DNA of 64,000 bases, taken from Roseburia sp. Lineage in GTDB: Bacteria; Bacillota; Clostridia; Lachnospirales; Lachnospiraceae. This document shows positions 31,849 through 40,990 of the stretch, piece by piece. Every line of letters starts with the position of its first letter. The stretch's first letter is position 1. The DNA is taken from contig JAGBEG010000004.1 of NCBI GenBank assembly GCA_017937095.1, forward strand, positions 186,001 through 250,000. The letters run 5' to 3'. Both the position numbers and the translations under genes were made by a program. A model generated the notes under the pieces. That model worked only from the letters and a program-made list of their open reading frames with translations. It was not told where the DNA came from and did not search any database.

Positions 31849-32613
31849 TTACATCGCCTCATTTATCATTTTCTCAAATTTCTTTTCCGATAAAATCTCG
31901 TTTGTCATGTAGCTTCCATTATAAAACAGACAAAACGTAGTAACCGGAGCGGGCGCGTCCTGTGCCTGCTCCGCTGACTCAAACCGGATTGCCGAAAACG
32001 CCGCACCGTTTCGCGCAGCGATCTCCGCGAGCAGCGGTACATATTTTGCTGTAAACGGACACTGGTGCGTATAATATAAAACATATCCCGCTGTTTCGAG
32101 CTTCGGATGCTTCGCCCTTTCCCTAAAATGCGGTGTCTCCGCAGCCGCATCAAACGGCAGATACATCAGTTCAAAATAAGGCTCCGCCGTATCCGCTGTC
32201 CGAAAGCCCTTATATTTCAGGTACTTCGGATCAGAAAGAAACGCCATCTTTTTCCTTGCGGACAGGATGACCAGTCCCTTTTTCCTTTGTGCCCGGGCAT
32301 CACAGATACAGGCATCAAGCAGCAGATTGGAATAGCCCTTCCCCTTGTATTGCCCGGATACCCACAGACAATCAATATACATATATCCTGCCGCCTCAAT
32401 CGGCGCCCACGCCTTTTCCGCCGGGATATATTCGATAAAGCACTTGCCCCGGACATTCAGCTTTTTAAATACAAGCCCATTCGCGAAACGTGCTTTCATC
32501 CATTCCTTTTTCGCCCGGACCCCAAGTCCTGCCTGCCCGCCGTCACTGTCTGCAATCGCACAGCAGATGTGCTCCTTTTCAATATTTTCCGCTGTTACAT
32601 TGATTAATTCCAT
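31849..32613 (-). CDS. GNAT acetyltransferase with YoaP-like C-domain
   Basis: A 254-residue protein. The N-terminal GNAT fold has the motif CLWVSGQYKGKGYSNLLLDACI (Q-x-K-G-K-G), and the C-terminal half (GYVLYYTHQCPFTAKYVPLLAEIA...) is the YoaP-type thioredoxin-like extension with a lone Cys. The start at 32613 has GGAAGGAGATATCCT upstream. The substrate is unknown. Confidence 0.85.
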   Translation of the reverse strand: MELINVTAENIEKEHICCAIADSDGGQAGLGVRAKKEWMKARFANGLVFKKLNVRGKCFIEYIPAEKAWAPIEAAGYMYIDCLWVSGQYKGKGYSNLLLDACICDARAQRKKGLVILSARKKMAFLSDPKYLKYKGFRTADTAEPYFELMYLPFDAAAETPHFRERAKHPKLETAGYVLYYTHQCPFTAKYVPLLAEIAARNGAAFSAIRFESAEQAQDAPAPVTTFCLFYNGSYMTNEILSEKKFEKMINEAM

Positions 32614-32763
32614 AGGATATCTCCTTCCATGTATCTGCCCCGGAAACTCCTTCCTCTTCTGTTTCATGATACGGACAGACCACGTTCCGTTTTTTGTATC
32701 TTAACAGATAAATCCTGACATCCTATGTCATATTTTCTCTTCTTCTGCTGCTTTGGCGGTCTT

Positions 32764-33657
32764 TCAGACTTTATTTTTCTCGTAAATTTTTCTTGCCTGC
32801 TCCGCTAAGACCTCCCGCAGATATTCCGGCTCGACCACTGTCACGTCGCACCCAAAGGACAGCAGATAATTTACAAGCCACACATCCTCCGGCATCCGGC
32901 TTCTCACAAGGATTGTTCCGTCTTCCTGCGGTGTGATCTGACTTATATCAAATTCGTCATAGACCCGGTATGCTCCCTCTCTGGAAAAACGAAGTACGAT
33001 GTCGCAGAGCCTTGCTTCCCCTCCGTCCTTTTCCTTGGGAAATGACATCGGCACAAATACCTCTGCAAACATTGTCGCCTCAGCAATCCTGCTGATTTTA
33101 AAGACCCTGAAATCCTGCCTTTCCATACAATACGCCTTGACATACCAGTTGCCCGATTTGCATAAAAGCTTTAAAGGCTGAATTTTTCGCCGCTTCACGC
33201 TGCCGTTTGCCCCGGCATAGAGGATTTCAACGACCCGGTGCGATAAAATGGCGGTTTTCAATAATTCAAATTTTTGCTCCTCCCACGGAGCGCAGCCCCA
33301 TTTCGAAAAATCTATCTCCACCCAGTTCTCCGGCTGTATGCCAAAAAGGGCGGACAGCTTTCTTAACACGTCGCCTTCCGCCTGTTCTATCACCGCAAGA
33401 TTCTGTATCGCGTCCAGTATCGTCCGCTTTTCTGCATTTGAAAACAGCGCCTTATCCAGAACGAAGTCTTCCATCAGCCGGACACCGCCGCCCCGTCCCT
33501 GCTCTGCATAGACAGGGATTCCCGCCTCGCTTAAGGCGTCGATATCCCGGTAAATCGTCCGGACCGATACCTCGAATTTTTCTGCCAGTTCCGCCCCGGT
33601 CGCCTGCCCCTTTTCGAGCAGGTAATATAAAATATGAAATAAGCGGCTTTCCTTCAT
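32764..33657 (-). CDS. YafY-type HTH/WYL-domain transcriptional regulator
   Basis: A 297-residue regulator. The HTH_11 region is MKESRLFHILYYLLEKGQATGAELAEKFEVSVRTIYRDIDALSEAGIPV, followed by GRGGGVRL; the WYL domain includes IQPLKLLCKSGNWYVKAYCMERQDFRVFKISRI; a WCX C-terminal extension follows. It starts 8 bases after the sirtuin stop, so the two are probably one transcript. Confidence 0.9.
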   Translation of the reverse strand: MKESRLFHILYYLLEKGQATGAELAEKFEVSVRTIYRDIDALSEAGIPVYAEQGRGGGVRLMEDFVLDKALFSNAEKRTILDAIQNLAVIEQAEGDVLRKLSALFGIQPENWVEIDFSKWGCAPWEEQKFELLKTAILSHRVVEILYAGANGSVKRRKIQPLKLLCKSGNWYVKAYCMERQDFRVFKISRIAEATMFAEVFVPMSFPKEKDGGEARLCDIVLRFSREGAYRVYDEFDISQITPQEDGTILVRSRMPEDVWLVNYLLSFGCDVTVVEPEYLREVLAEQARKIYEKNKV

Positions 33658-33664
33658 TTTACCC

Positions 33665-34390
33665 TCACACCTCAATCTGCCCGAAGACCTCGCCAAGCCC
33701 CGCCTGAATCAAGAGGTCAGCCCGCGCATCCATCGGCGTCGTCGATTTGTTGATGAGCACCAGCTTGTTCCCCCTGTAATAATCGATCAGCCCCGCCGCC
33801 GGGTAGACCGCAAGCGAAGTTCCCCCAATAATGAGCATGTCCGCATGACTGATGTAAAAAACTGCATCCTCCAAGGTCTGCTGATCGAGTCCCTCCTCGT
33901 AGAGTACGACATCCGGCTTTATTTCTCCGCCGCACTCATCACAGAGCGGAACTTTTGTGTTCGAATTAAGGATATATTCCGCATCAAATCCTTTCCCGCA
34001 TTTTCTACAATAATTCCGGTGCACGCTGCCATGGAGTTCTAAGACCTTTTTGCTTCCTGCTTTCTGATGGAGCCCGTCGATGTTCTGCGTGACGACTGCC
34101 TTTACCTTTCCCGCCGCCTCAAGCTCGGCGAGCTTCTTATGCGTCGTGTTCGGCTCTGCGGTAAGACAGAGCATCTTATCACGGTAAAAACGATAGAACT
34201 CCTCCGTATTTCTCATATAGAAGGAATGGCTCAGGATCGTCTCCGGCGGATAATCATATTTCTGGTTATAAAGCCCGTCCACACTGCGGAAATCCGGTAT
34301 TCCGCTCTCCGTCGATACGCCTGCGCCGCCGAAAAATACGATGTTGTCCGATTCCTTTACCATTTGTAAAAACTGTTCGATATTTGTCAT
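33665..34390 (-). CDS. cobB: NAD-dependent protein deacylase, Sir2 family
   Basis: A 241-residue classical sirtuin: FFGGAGVSTESGIPDFRS, TQNIDGLHQKAG, catalytic His in ELHGSVHRN, zinc Cys in YCRKCGKGF and PLCDECGGEIKPDVVLYEE. It removes acyl groups from lysines using NAD+. It precedes the WYL-regulator gene. Confidence 0.95.
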   Translation of the reverse strand: MTNIEQFLQMVKESDNIVFFGGAGVSTESGIPDFRSVDGLYNQKYDYPPETILSHSFYMRNTEEFYRFYRDKMLCLTAEPNTTHKKLAELEAAGKVKAVVTQNIDGLHQKAGSKKVLELHGSVHRNYCRKCGKGFDAEYILNSNTKVPLCDECGGEIKPDVVLYEEGLDQQTLEDAVFYISHADMLIIGGTSLAVYPAAGLIDYYRGNKLVLINKSTTPMDARADLLIQAGLGEVFGQIEV

Positions 34391-34494
34391 GGTGCACGCC
34401 TCCCTTTTCTGTTTATTATAACAGGCAATCAGTTTTTCAGCATCATAAAAATAGGAATAGCCGGAGTATTAAGTAGTACGAACTACATTAATTC

Positions 34495-34523
34495 TTGCTT
34501 TTGCATAATAAAACTATTATAAT
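34495..34523 (+). promoter_or_regulatory. Promoter of the LXG toxin module
   Basis: TTGCTT and TATAAT with a 17-base spacer. Nearby inverted elements GTAGT-acga-ACTAC (34474-34487) and GAACT-ataa-AGTTC (about 34527-34541) flank it and could bind a regulator. Confidence 0.65.
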
Positions 34524-34563
34524 AATGAACTATAAAGTTCGTAGAAAGGAGCTGCTTATAAAC

Positions 34564-34836
34564 ATGAAACTAGATATTTCTTATGAAGCTGCAAAAATGC
34601 ACCACTTAAAGCTGCAACAGACCTCCTCTGCTTACACAGAAATCACACTGCCTTCTATTCAAGGAAGTAATACTCCGGCATGCAACGAGGCAGAGACAAT
34701 CCGGAGCGAGATTATAGACTTACTGTCACAATATTCCTCTGTAGCTGCCAGAGATGCGGAGCATATTGAATTACTTGCAAGCTATTTTAAAGAAACAGAC
34801 GAGTACCATAAATCAAAAATATCAACATTTCTATGA
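34564..34836 (+). CDS. Small helical LXG-partner protein (DUF3130/TIGR04197-like)
   Basis: A 90-residue helical protein: MKLDISYEAAKMHHLKLQQTSSAYTEI near the start, VAARDAEHIELLASYFKETDEYHKSKISTFL at the end. It resembles the short WXG100-like proteins that partner LXG toxins in type VII secretion (Lap1-type). Position first in a toxin operon supports this. The match is judged by size, helix layout and neighbours. Confidence 0.65.
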   Translation: MKLDISYEAAKMHHLKLQQTSSAYTEITLPSIQGSNTPACNEAETIRSEIIDLLSQYSSVAARDAEHIELLASYFKETDEYHKSKISTFL

Positions 34837-35210
34837 GGTCTCATATGGATAAAACACAAAAGCAGCAGGAAATACACTGCACCTTTTCCCAGAAAATACA
34901 GGAACTTCAAAGGCAACAGGATGATGTACAAAACAAACAGCGGCAGCTTTCGGAAGCACAGGATGAATTTTGTGATTTTCGCACTGAACTGCAAATCCTA
35001 ATAGAAAATATAAAAATATCATATGGCGAGGCGCATGCCAATTGGCTGTATGAATATGAACAAGAACTTTCAGACGAATATCGTAAAATAGAAGCGAAAT
35101 ACGTCAATGAACGCGAAGCGTTAGAACAAGAGCGAAAACGACTCTATCAACTTGAAGATAAATATTACAAAGAAAAGGAACAACAACTCATACTTCTGGA
35201 CAAAGAATAA
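34833..35210 (+). CDS. Coiled-coil LXG-partner protein (Lap2-like)
   Basis: A 125-residue, strongly charged coiled coil (KQQEIHCTFSQKIQELQRQQDDVQNKQRQLSEAQDEF... ALEQERKRLYQLEDKYYKEKEQQLILL). ATGA overlap with the preceding gene couples them. LXG operons usually hold two such helical proteins, which bind the LXG domain to form the secretion complex. Confidence 0.65.
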   Translation: MRSHMDKTQKQQEIHCTFSQKIQELQRQQDDVQNKQRQLSEAQDEFCDFRTELQILIENIKISYGEAHANWLYEYEQELSDEYRKIEAKYVNEREALEQERKRLYQLEDKYYKEKEQQLILLDKE

Positions 35211-35230
35211 GGATACATAGGTGAATACAA

Positions 35231-36835
35231 ATGGGAATTGAAATATATCCACAAACACTAAAAAGCTGTCTTTCGACTGTCAATCTTGAATTACAACAAA
35301 TATTGGAAGCGACTACTCTGTATAAAAATAGTATTGAGGCATTTATTGGAGAAGAAAATCTGACCAGTATTGCCTACGGCAGCGAAAAAGATTACATGCG
35401 CTGGGGGCATCTGCCCGCTATACAAGCACAGGTTTCTGCCATCCGCGCTTACGCAGATGCAAATCAAAAACATATTTTCTTGATTGATGCTTATCTATCG
35501 GGCGAATATTATTTAAACGAAGATATCTTGCAGGAGCAACTCCTGCGTGTCCAACAGATGCTGCAATGGGCGCTGCTCTTACAGGCGCAGGGTGTATATG
35601 AGATCTTAGACCGCCTGCGATTGGAGCTGCAACGCAAATTAGACAATCTATACGAATTTGCGTACGCATCTGCTGGGATTTATACAGCAATGCGAACAAA
35701 CCTTGACCTTATGGTAAGCCTTAGTGCTGTAGTGACAAATACAGTCTACAAATCCGATACAAATACCTATTTACGTCCAACAAGCTCTGGGAAAGAGAAG
35801 AAAAATACACCGGCAACGATGACGAAACAAGAGTTTTCTAATATCATGACGGAACAATTCGGCTTCGACAAGCGCACTGGAGAGATTATGTATGATGTCT
35901 ATATGGCAATACAGAAAGAGTATGAGGATAAAACGCAGCAGGAGCGGGATTGGTATTTTGCAAGAGCGTTGAGTCAATTGGGGGATTATAATTCGAAAAA
36001 AGCAAATATTGGTCCCGTGAAAATAGAAACGAACGCATGGAGAAAAGGTGCAGGATGGGTATATAAATATGACGAAGAGGAGTCCTACTTCTGTAATACA
36101 TTGGGTCTAAGTGAGAATGATTACACGTATCTCCGCTATATGCTCCGACTGCAACACTTTATAACAAGTAAGCCTGAAGATTATAGTTATGGTGCTCTCC
36201 TCTACTTATGGGCATACGATCCATCCGATTTTGCAAGTTGGAAAAAAAATATGGAGACTGCAACAGGAACCGAATTAAGTGATATAGCATATGTAAAAAA
36301 GTATAAATTGTTATATGATCAACTTAAAGACAACGGCGACTGCTCCCATATGTTCTACACTATCTCCGCAAATTTAATTGACAATGGTCACAAAGTTGAC
36401 AACAGCTGGAAAAATATTGGCGCACCAGATTTATCCTGGTCCAATGCCGATGTACGCAAAGATATTACCGGATGGCTCGGGGATGCTGTCTATCTGGGTG
36501 ACGAAAACCAAACGTCCTTTGGAACCGATGACTACATCGCCGATTTGGATGCGGATAACCTTGCTCACCGTTGTTTGACAGACAACGACCTCTTAAGTAG
36601 TATGCAGGACTATTATACCAATATATCGAATGGAAATGCGGATGAAGTGCGCACAAGGGAATTTTTAAAAAACAATTCCTTTGAAGATGTTGAGAAAACA
36701 ATTTTTGATATTATATCATGCAATGATGCCAACAAGGACGGTTTCGTCAACACTATTGATTTAAAAGAAAATAGCGTCTACTCTGACACTTATGACTTTC
36801 TCATGAAACTGAAAAAATACCAAGATAATAAATAA
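35231..36835 (+). CDS. LXG-domain type VII secreted toxin, TelC-like
   Basis: A 534-residue protein. The N-terminal 200 residues are helical and LXG-like (AYGSEKDYMRWGHLPAIQAQVSAIRAYADANQKHIFLIDAYLSG). The C-terminal part has an aspartate-rich region at about residues 411-445 (DITGWLGDA ... DDYIADLDADN), consistent with the TelC lipid II phosphatase family, which is of similar length (about 550 residues). The TelC call rests on this and on the TipC-like neighbour, not on a search. Such toxins act outside the cell on peptidoglycan precursor. No type VII core gene is in the window. Confidence 0.6.
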   Translation: MGIEIYPQTLKSCLSTVNLELQQILEATTLYKNSIEAFIGEENLTSIAYGSEKDYMRWGHLPAIQAQVSAIRAYADANQKHIFLIDAYLSGEYYLNEDILQEQLLRVQQMLQWALLLQAQGVYEILDRLRLELQRKLDNLYEFAYASAGIYTAMRTNLDLMVSLSAVVTNTVYKSDTNTYLRPTSSGKEKKNTPATMTKQEFSNIMTEQFGFDKRTGEIMYDVYMAIQKEYEDKTQQERDWYFARALSQLGDYNSKKANIGPVKIETNAWRKGAGWVYKYDEEESYFCNTLGLSENDYTYLRYMLRLQHFITSKPEDYSYGALLYLWAYDPSDFASWKKNMETATGTELSDIAYVKKYKLLYDQLKDNGDCSHMFYTISANLIDNGHKVDNSWKNIGAPDLSWSNADVRKDITGWLGDAVYLGDENQTSFGTDDYIADLDADNLAHRCLTDNDLLSSMQDYYTNISNGNADEVRTREFLKNNSFEDVEKTIFDIISCNDANKDGFVNTIDLKENSVYSDTYDFLMKLKKYQDNK

Positions 36836-36845
36836 GGGAGTAACT

Positions 36846-37481
36846 ATGAAAAAAAGAAAACATATTCTATTATCTGCTATTTTACTTATCATACTTTTCT
36901 TAGCAATTGCATGTATAATTTATATAAAAGGGAGAACTACAATGGATAAAATTTTCTTTGCAGCAGCGACCTATAACTTCAAAACTTTTAATCAAGTACC
37001 GGAACTTGATCCTGTTTCTAATGAAGACACTGCACAATTTGAAAACTTTGGCGGAATGAGTATTCGGTATAAGGAAGAATACCTTTCAAACGGAATTACT
37101 GCAAAACTGTTTATTCCTGCTGAAGAAAAACAGAAAAACATTCAAATTCATGCTACAATGGATATTTCTAATACCACAATTATTATTATGGACATAACTT
37201 ACAACGATACACAACACACCCTCACTTATGAACCGATTTCTGTTTCTTACTCCCACAAAGACACCTTATTGGTCGAGCATTATTTTGATAGTGAAAGCAT
37301 CATGCGCTTTCTGTGGGAAAACGACGTTACCAAACAGGATATTTCTGATTTCCAAGACTACATCCTCTATGACGTTGTTGTCAAAACATGGACAGACGCT
37401 CATAACGAAGATTTTGAAAAAGAACGGGAAAAGGTAGAATGCATGACAAAAATCGACAATACTTTCTCTTTTCCCGAATAA
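36846..37481 (+). CDS. Membrane-anchored immunity protein, TipC-like
   Basis: A 211-residue protein with one N-terminal helix (ILLSAILLIILFLAIACIIYI) and an outside domain. The C-terminal stretch (LWENDVTKQDISDFQDYILYDVVVKTWTDAHNE) resembles the end of TipC-family immunity proteins. TipC neutralises TelC outside the membrane. It starts 10 bases after the toxin stop with a GGGAG site. Confidence 0.65.
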   Translation: MKKRKHILLSAILLIILFLAIACIIYIKGRTTMDKIFFAAATYNFKTFNQVPELDPVSNEDTAQFENFGGMSIRYKEEYLSNGITAKLFIPAEEKQKNIQIHATMDISNTTIIIMDITYNDTQHTLTYEPISVSYSHKDTLLVEHYFDSESIMRFLWENDVTKQDISDFQDYILYDVVVKTWTDAHNEDFEKEREKVECMTKIDNTFSFPE

Positions 37482-37484
37482 CTC

Positions 37485-38150
37485 CTAAAACGCAAACATC
37501 AGAAACAACACCAGCCACGTTTTCTTAATGTCTCTTCCAACCACAAGATACGCCACGCCAAACAGGAAACCATAGACAAGCCCGTTCAATCCCGTTACAA
37601 GGCTTCCCTTGGTAAAAATGTGCGCCAGACCCCAGGTCAGCCCGCAGATGATTCCGCCATACGGGATGTCTCGCTTTTTAAACACTGTCTCGCAAAGCCT
37701 CTGTCCGAACACGACAATCAGCATAAAAAGCACCGTCTCAAACGCATAATAAACATACTGGAACACAAACACCGGAAGCGTCTTATTTTGAAACTCTTTT
37801 AAAACCTTAAAACCACCCCAGTCAAGATAGTTGATCCCAATCGCAACGACAACACAGCAGACGGCTACAATCCACTGCCAGAGCTTCATCGGCTCGCCCT
37901 TTTCCATAAGAGAAAACCCGCAGCTTTTTTTCGCGTCATGTCCAACCCAGAGCGCCACCAGCCCCCACGTTACACAGGTGATCGTCCAATGCAGAATGTT
38001 CTGTGCCGTTGTCCATTCCTGCATCGGCGCGCCATAAATCATCGGCTCAATCAAAAACGCCCACAAAACCTCTAAGCCAAGACCGCCGAACGCTGTCATT
38101 GCCAGCCAGAAATAATTCCATCCCAGTTTCTTTGTCGTATTCATTTCCAT
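37485..38150 (-). CDS. Polytopic membrane protein, CPBP-like
   Basis: A 221-residue protein with six or seven hydrophobic helices. GGIICGLTWGLAHIF resembles the G-x-x-W-x-x-x-H motif of CPBP (CAAX/bacteriocin-processing) intramembrane proteases, but the EExxxR motif is not obvious (FETVLF instead), so protease activity is doubtful. It converges on the TipC-like gene. Confidence 0.55.
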   Translation of the reverse strand: MEMNTTKKLGWNYFWLAMTAFGGLGLEVLWAFLIEPMIYGAPMQEWTTAQNILHWTITCVTWGLVALWVGHDAKKSCGFSLMEKGEPMKLWQWIVAVCCVVVAIGINYLDWGGFKVLKEFQNKTLPVFVFQYVYYAFETVLFMLIVVFGQRLCETVFKKRDIPYGGIICGLTWGLAHIFTKGSLVTGLNGLVYGFLFGVAYLVVGRDIKKTWLVLFLMFAF

Positions 38151-38256
38151 AACTTACCTCCTGATTCGTTGTCCATTACCCGCTCCACTGCGGCGCGGAC
38201 TCTCCGTTGCTCTGTTTCTGTTTTTTGTTTCTGTTACTTTGCAGCTCCCGTTTCTG

Positions 38257-38688
38257 TTACTTTGCAGCTCCTGCTTCCCTGACCTCCTGCAACAGGCGGT
38301 TCGCCTTCTTTATCTCAAAATAAAGCGAAATGTAGTACACTGCCGCCGCAATCACATACGGCACTGTAAATGACCAGAACATATCACGGTATGCATCCTC
38401 ATGCAGCTCCACAAAAAAACCTGAAATCCATATCACAAGCATGACTGCTGCAATCAGCACCACATACTGTCCCGCCATTACTGCAATCAACGGAAAGCGC
38501 TCCAGCCGGTAATGCTGTGAAAGTACGAATGTTCCCAGCGCGGAAAATCCAAACATCAGCAGCAGATTTTCCTGATCGTTGCCAAATATCCCCCCGAAAA
38601 CCGCTTCTACGACAATTTTACCAAGTACCAGACAGGTAAAAACCACGCATATTGTCGATAAAAAATTGCTTTTATCTATCAGCTTCAT
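38257..38688 (-). CDS. DUF3021-like membrane protein
   Basis: A 143-residue protein with four membrane helices (LSTICVVFTCLVLGKIVVEAVFGG; ... VVLIAAVMLVIWISGFFV; IAAAVYYISLYFEIK). The ATG overlaps the stop of the LytTR gene. LytTR plus DUF3021 pairs are frequent in Firmicutes, and the membrane partner probably controls the DNA-binding one. Confidence 0.7.
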   Translation of the reverse strand: MKLIDKSNFLSTICVVFTCLVLGKIVVEAVFGGIFGNDQENLLLMFGFSALGTFVLSQHYRLERFPLIAVMAGQYVVLIAAVMLVIWISGFFVELHEDAYRDMFWSFTVPYVIAAAVYYISLYFEIKKANRLLQEVREAGAAK

Positions 38689-39137
38689 TGTCTCTCCTCC
38701 TTTTTCTGTTTTAAATACTCCATGAACTCTTTCTTGAACGCCCGGGAAAGCACGAGCCGTTCCCCGTTTTCCAGTGTCAGATGCATCCGCATGTTAAGAT
38801 CCGGCACAATTTTTTCAATATGGCTCATATTTACCGCAGCAGCCTTCCCGATCTGAAGAAATCCGCTCTCCTGATACCGGGCAAGAAAACTTCGCAGCGT
38901 CTCGTCGATTTCCCAGACTCCCGACTTCAAATACGCAAAACAGTGACGCTCCACGACCTCCACATAATAAATTTCGTTCAGATACAGCCGCCGCTGCTCC
39001 CCCTCGCTCCTGCCGTAAAGTACCTGCTCCGCTTCCAGAAAGGACATCAGATTCGTAATCTGTGCGTTCTTTTCCCGGTAGTAGACGTCAACGCGATCCT
39101 CCCGAAGCGCTTCTTCCTGATAGTAATTGATTTTCAT
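38685..39137 (-). CDS. LytTR-domain transcriptional regulator
   Basis: A 150-residue regulator without a receiver domain. LytTR region: LNEIYYVEVVERHCFAYLKSGVWEIDETLRSFLARYQESGFLQIGKAAAVNMSHIEKIVPDLNMRMHLTLENGERLVLSRAFKKEF. AAGGGGAG precedes the ATG at 39137; the longer frame to 39341 runs through a repeat element and is rejected. Confidence 0.85.
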   Translation of the reverse strand: MKINYYQEEALREDRVDVYYREKNAQITNLMSFLEAEQVLYGRSEGEQRRLYLNEIYYVEVVERHCFAYLKSGVWEIDETLRSFLARYQESGFLQIGKAAAVNMSHIEKIVPDLNMRMHLTLENGERLVLSRAFKKEFMEYLKQKKEERQ

Positions 39138-39164
39138 ATGCTCCCCTTGCTCCTCGATTTTCCT

Positions 39165-39335
39165 AAGTCCGCAGTGCGCGTTCGATTCCGCAGTGCACAC
39201 TCGATTCCGCAGTGCGCACTCGCGAGCAAAGCTCGCTCGCGCGGCAGCTCTGCTGACGCTTGGGCTATTCGCCCTATCAATCCGCAAAGAAACAAATATT
39301 CCCGTGCAAGCACGGATATTTGTTTCTTCACGTCT
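39165..39335 (+). repeat. Dispersed intergenic element with direct repeats and long hairpin
   Basis: Three 20-bp direct units (TCGATTCCGCAGTGCaCACTCG-type, 39180-39232) are followed by GCGAGC/GCTCGC palindromes and a long hairpin at about 39289-39330 with arms AAGAAACAAATAT and ATATTTGTTTCTT plus CCGTG/CACGG. Related CAGTGC units occur at 17135-17215. The hairpin may also terminate the upstream hydrolase transcript. The frames across it have no supporting RBS. Confidence 0.6.
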
Positions 39336-39436
39336 TGGCACTGCTCATTGCTTATGTGGACATTATACCAATTATTGCTTTTCGCACAATAGGTTTTCGC
39401 GTATCCTGCATCTTAGGCATACATGACCTGCGATTT

Positions 39437-40186
39437 TTACTTTTCTGATTGATATACACACCGAAAGAATTTTTCAAGAATAGGATTCAGTTCTTTTGCA
39501 TTGCGCATAGGGAAGTCGTGATTTGCACCTTGTAACGTGATCGTCTTGCACCTCGAATTTTCGGAAAGCAATGCAAGAGAGACTTTCATATCTCTTGTCT
39601 CCCTGCTGCCGCAAATCGCCAACATGGGAATGTCTGCTGTTTTATATTCAGGAAGCTTTGACAAGTCTAATGTATTAATAAAAAAAGCTCGGTACGCCTG
39701 TGAGGTGATTTTCCTTGCATATTCCGCCATATAATTCCTCTGCTCCGCCGTGTATCGCCAATATTTTCCCTGAAGACGCACTTACCATTTCCAGTGAAGC
39801 ATTTTTACAGATAATTCGGAAGCAGAGCAATACATTTGAATGGTTTTGGGTCTGGGGTTTACCCATGCGCTTAAGAATACAGCGAAATGAAACCGCTCGG
39901 GCTTTCTGCTTACAAGCATTATTGCAATCTGTGCTCCCAGAGAATGACCGATCACACCGATTCGCTCTTTATGTAAACTATCAATCAAAGCAAACAGTTC
40001 TTTTATGGTATTTTTCGGGTCATATATTTTATTAGCCGCCTTTCCTGCTCCCGGCAGATGCGGCACGATAAGGTGATATCTGTCAGCGAAATCATATTGC
40101 TGGCAAAAGGTATCCAGCGTACCTGCTCCATGTAAAAGCAATATCGTTGGATTGTTTATACTCCCGTATTCATCGTAATGCAGCAT
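39437..40186 (-). pseudogene. Alpha/beta hydrolase gene with in-frame TAA
   Basis: A 249-codon reading frame interrupted by one TAA at 39782-39784. The first part has the oxyanion/lid start LLLHGAGTLDTF and nucleophile elbow GHSLGAQ. After the stop the same frame goes on with LQGKYWRYTAEQRNYMAEYARKITSQAYRAFF...IPMLAICGSRETRDMK and the final catalytic His in GANHDFPM. One substitution would restore it. Preceded by another hydrolase and overlapping it by 17 bases. Confidence 0.8.
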
Positions 40187-40985
40187 GATTATTTACTCCT
40201 GTAATGAAATCCTCTATTTCTCGGTTTACCTGTTCCGGATTATCCCCGTTCGCAAAATGCTTTGCTTTCTTTATAAAATGCAAAGGATAACCCGTTTGTT
40301 TCGCCCATTCCTTACAATATGTTCTGACTTTTCCTGTGCTGTCCTTTTCTCCTACAAGTATCAATACAGGAAACAGAAATGCGGCATCTTTATTTTCTCT
40401 GGAAAAGTATTCATATGCCACCCGCATTTGTTCGATAATTTCTGCTTTTGAAAGTGGTCCTAGCATAGACATCATTTTTTGATAAGAATACCTGCTCATA
40501 GATACTGACCATGCCATACTTTTTCGCAGGATATTTGCAGGAAAACATTCTGCCATCGGAGCGGCTTGCTTCAACCACCACAAATCCGACCTGGAGTAAT
40601 AACGCAGACCTAATGGCGTTGTGTCTAATGCAATCAATCCTTTCACCATATCAGGATACATAGCGCCAAAATGCTGGCTTGGATAACCGCCCATAGACAT
40701 CCCCACGAAAAACGCTTTTTTAATGCACTCTGTCTGTAAAATATCGTGCAATATTTCTGCCGTATCCCGATAGGAGAACTCATCATAGGGTCTTGACAAT
40801 CCATGCATGGGGACATCCCAGAGAATTATCGTATAATGCCCTGCAAAATATTCTACCTGCTTTTCAAACATTGTATGGTCTGCCGTTACCCCATGCGTAA
40901 AAACAATACAGTCCGCCGCACTCTCTTTTTTGTCAATCCAATAATGTACCGTCCCGCCTTTTGCAGAAATTGTCCTGTGCTGCAT
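40170..40985 (-). CDS. Alpha/beta-fold hydrolase
   Basis: A 271-residue hydrolase: IVFTHGVTADHTMF (oxyanion), WDVPMHGLSRP, nucleophile elbow GMSMGGYPSQ and the catalytic His in KKAKHFANGDNPEQV, with ILVGEKDSTGK providing the Asp region. The start at 40985 follows the tetR stop by a few bases with GGGGGTG as site, so it is part of the tetR operon. The substrate is unknown. Confidence 0.85.
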   Translation of the reverse strand: MQHRTISAKGGTVHYWIDKKESAADCIVFTHGVTADHTMFEKQVEYFAGHYTIILWDVPMHGLSRPYDEFSYRDTAEILHDILQTECIKKAFFVGMSMGGYPSQHFGAMYPDMVKGLIALDTTPLGLRYYSRSDLWWLKQAAPMAECFPANILRKSMAWSVSMSRYSYQKMMSMLGPLSKAEIIEQMRVAYEYFSRENKDAAFLFPVLILVGEKDSTGKVRTYCKEWAKQTGYPLHFIKKAKHFANGDNPEQVNREIEDFITGVNNHAALR

Positions 40986-40990
40986 TGGAT

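Noticed and set aside
34390-37490. Complete type VII secretion locus
   Set aside because: No EssC, EsaA, EssB or YukD-like frame is near; only the toxin module is here.
37485-38150. CPBP intramembrane protease
   Set aside because: The His-containing motif is present but the EExxxR motif is absent, so only 'CPBP-like' is kept.
39134-39331. 65-residue frame upstream of the LytTR gene
   Set aside because: It lies over the repeat element and has no convincing start site; it looks like a translated intergenic repeat.
39782-39784. Recoded stop (readthrough) in the hydrolase gene
   Set aside because: TAA is rarely recoded and no stimulatory element was seen. A nonsense mutation is simpler.
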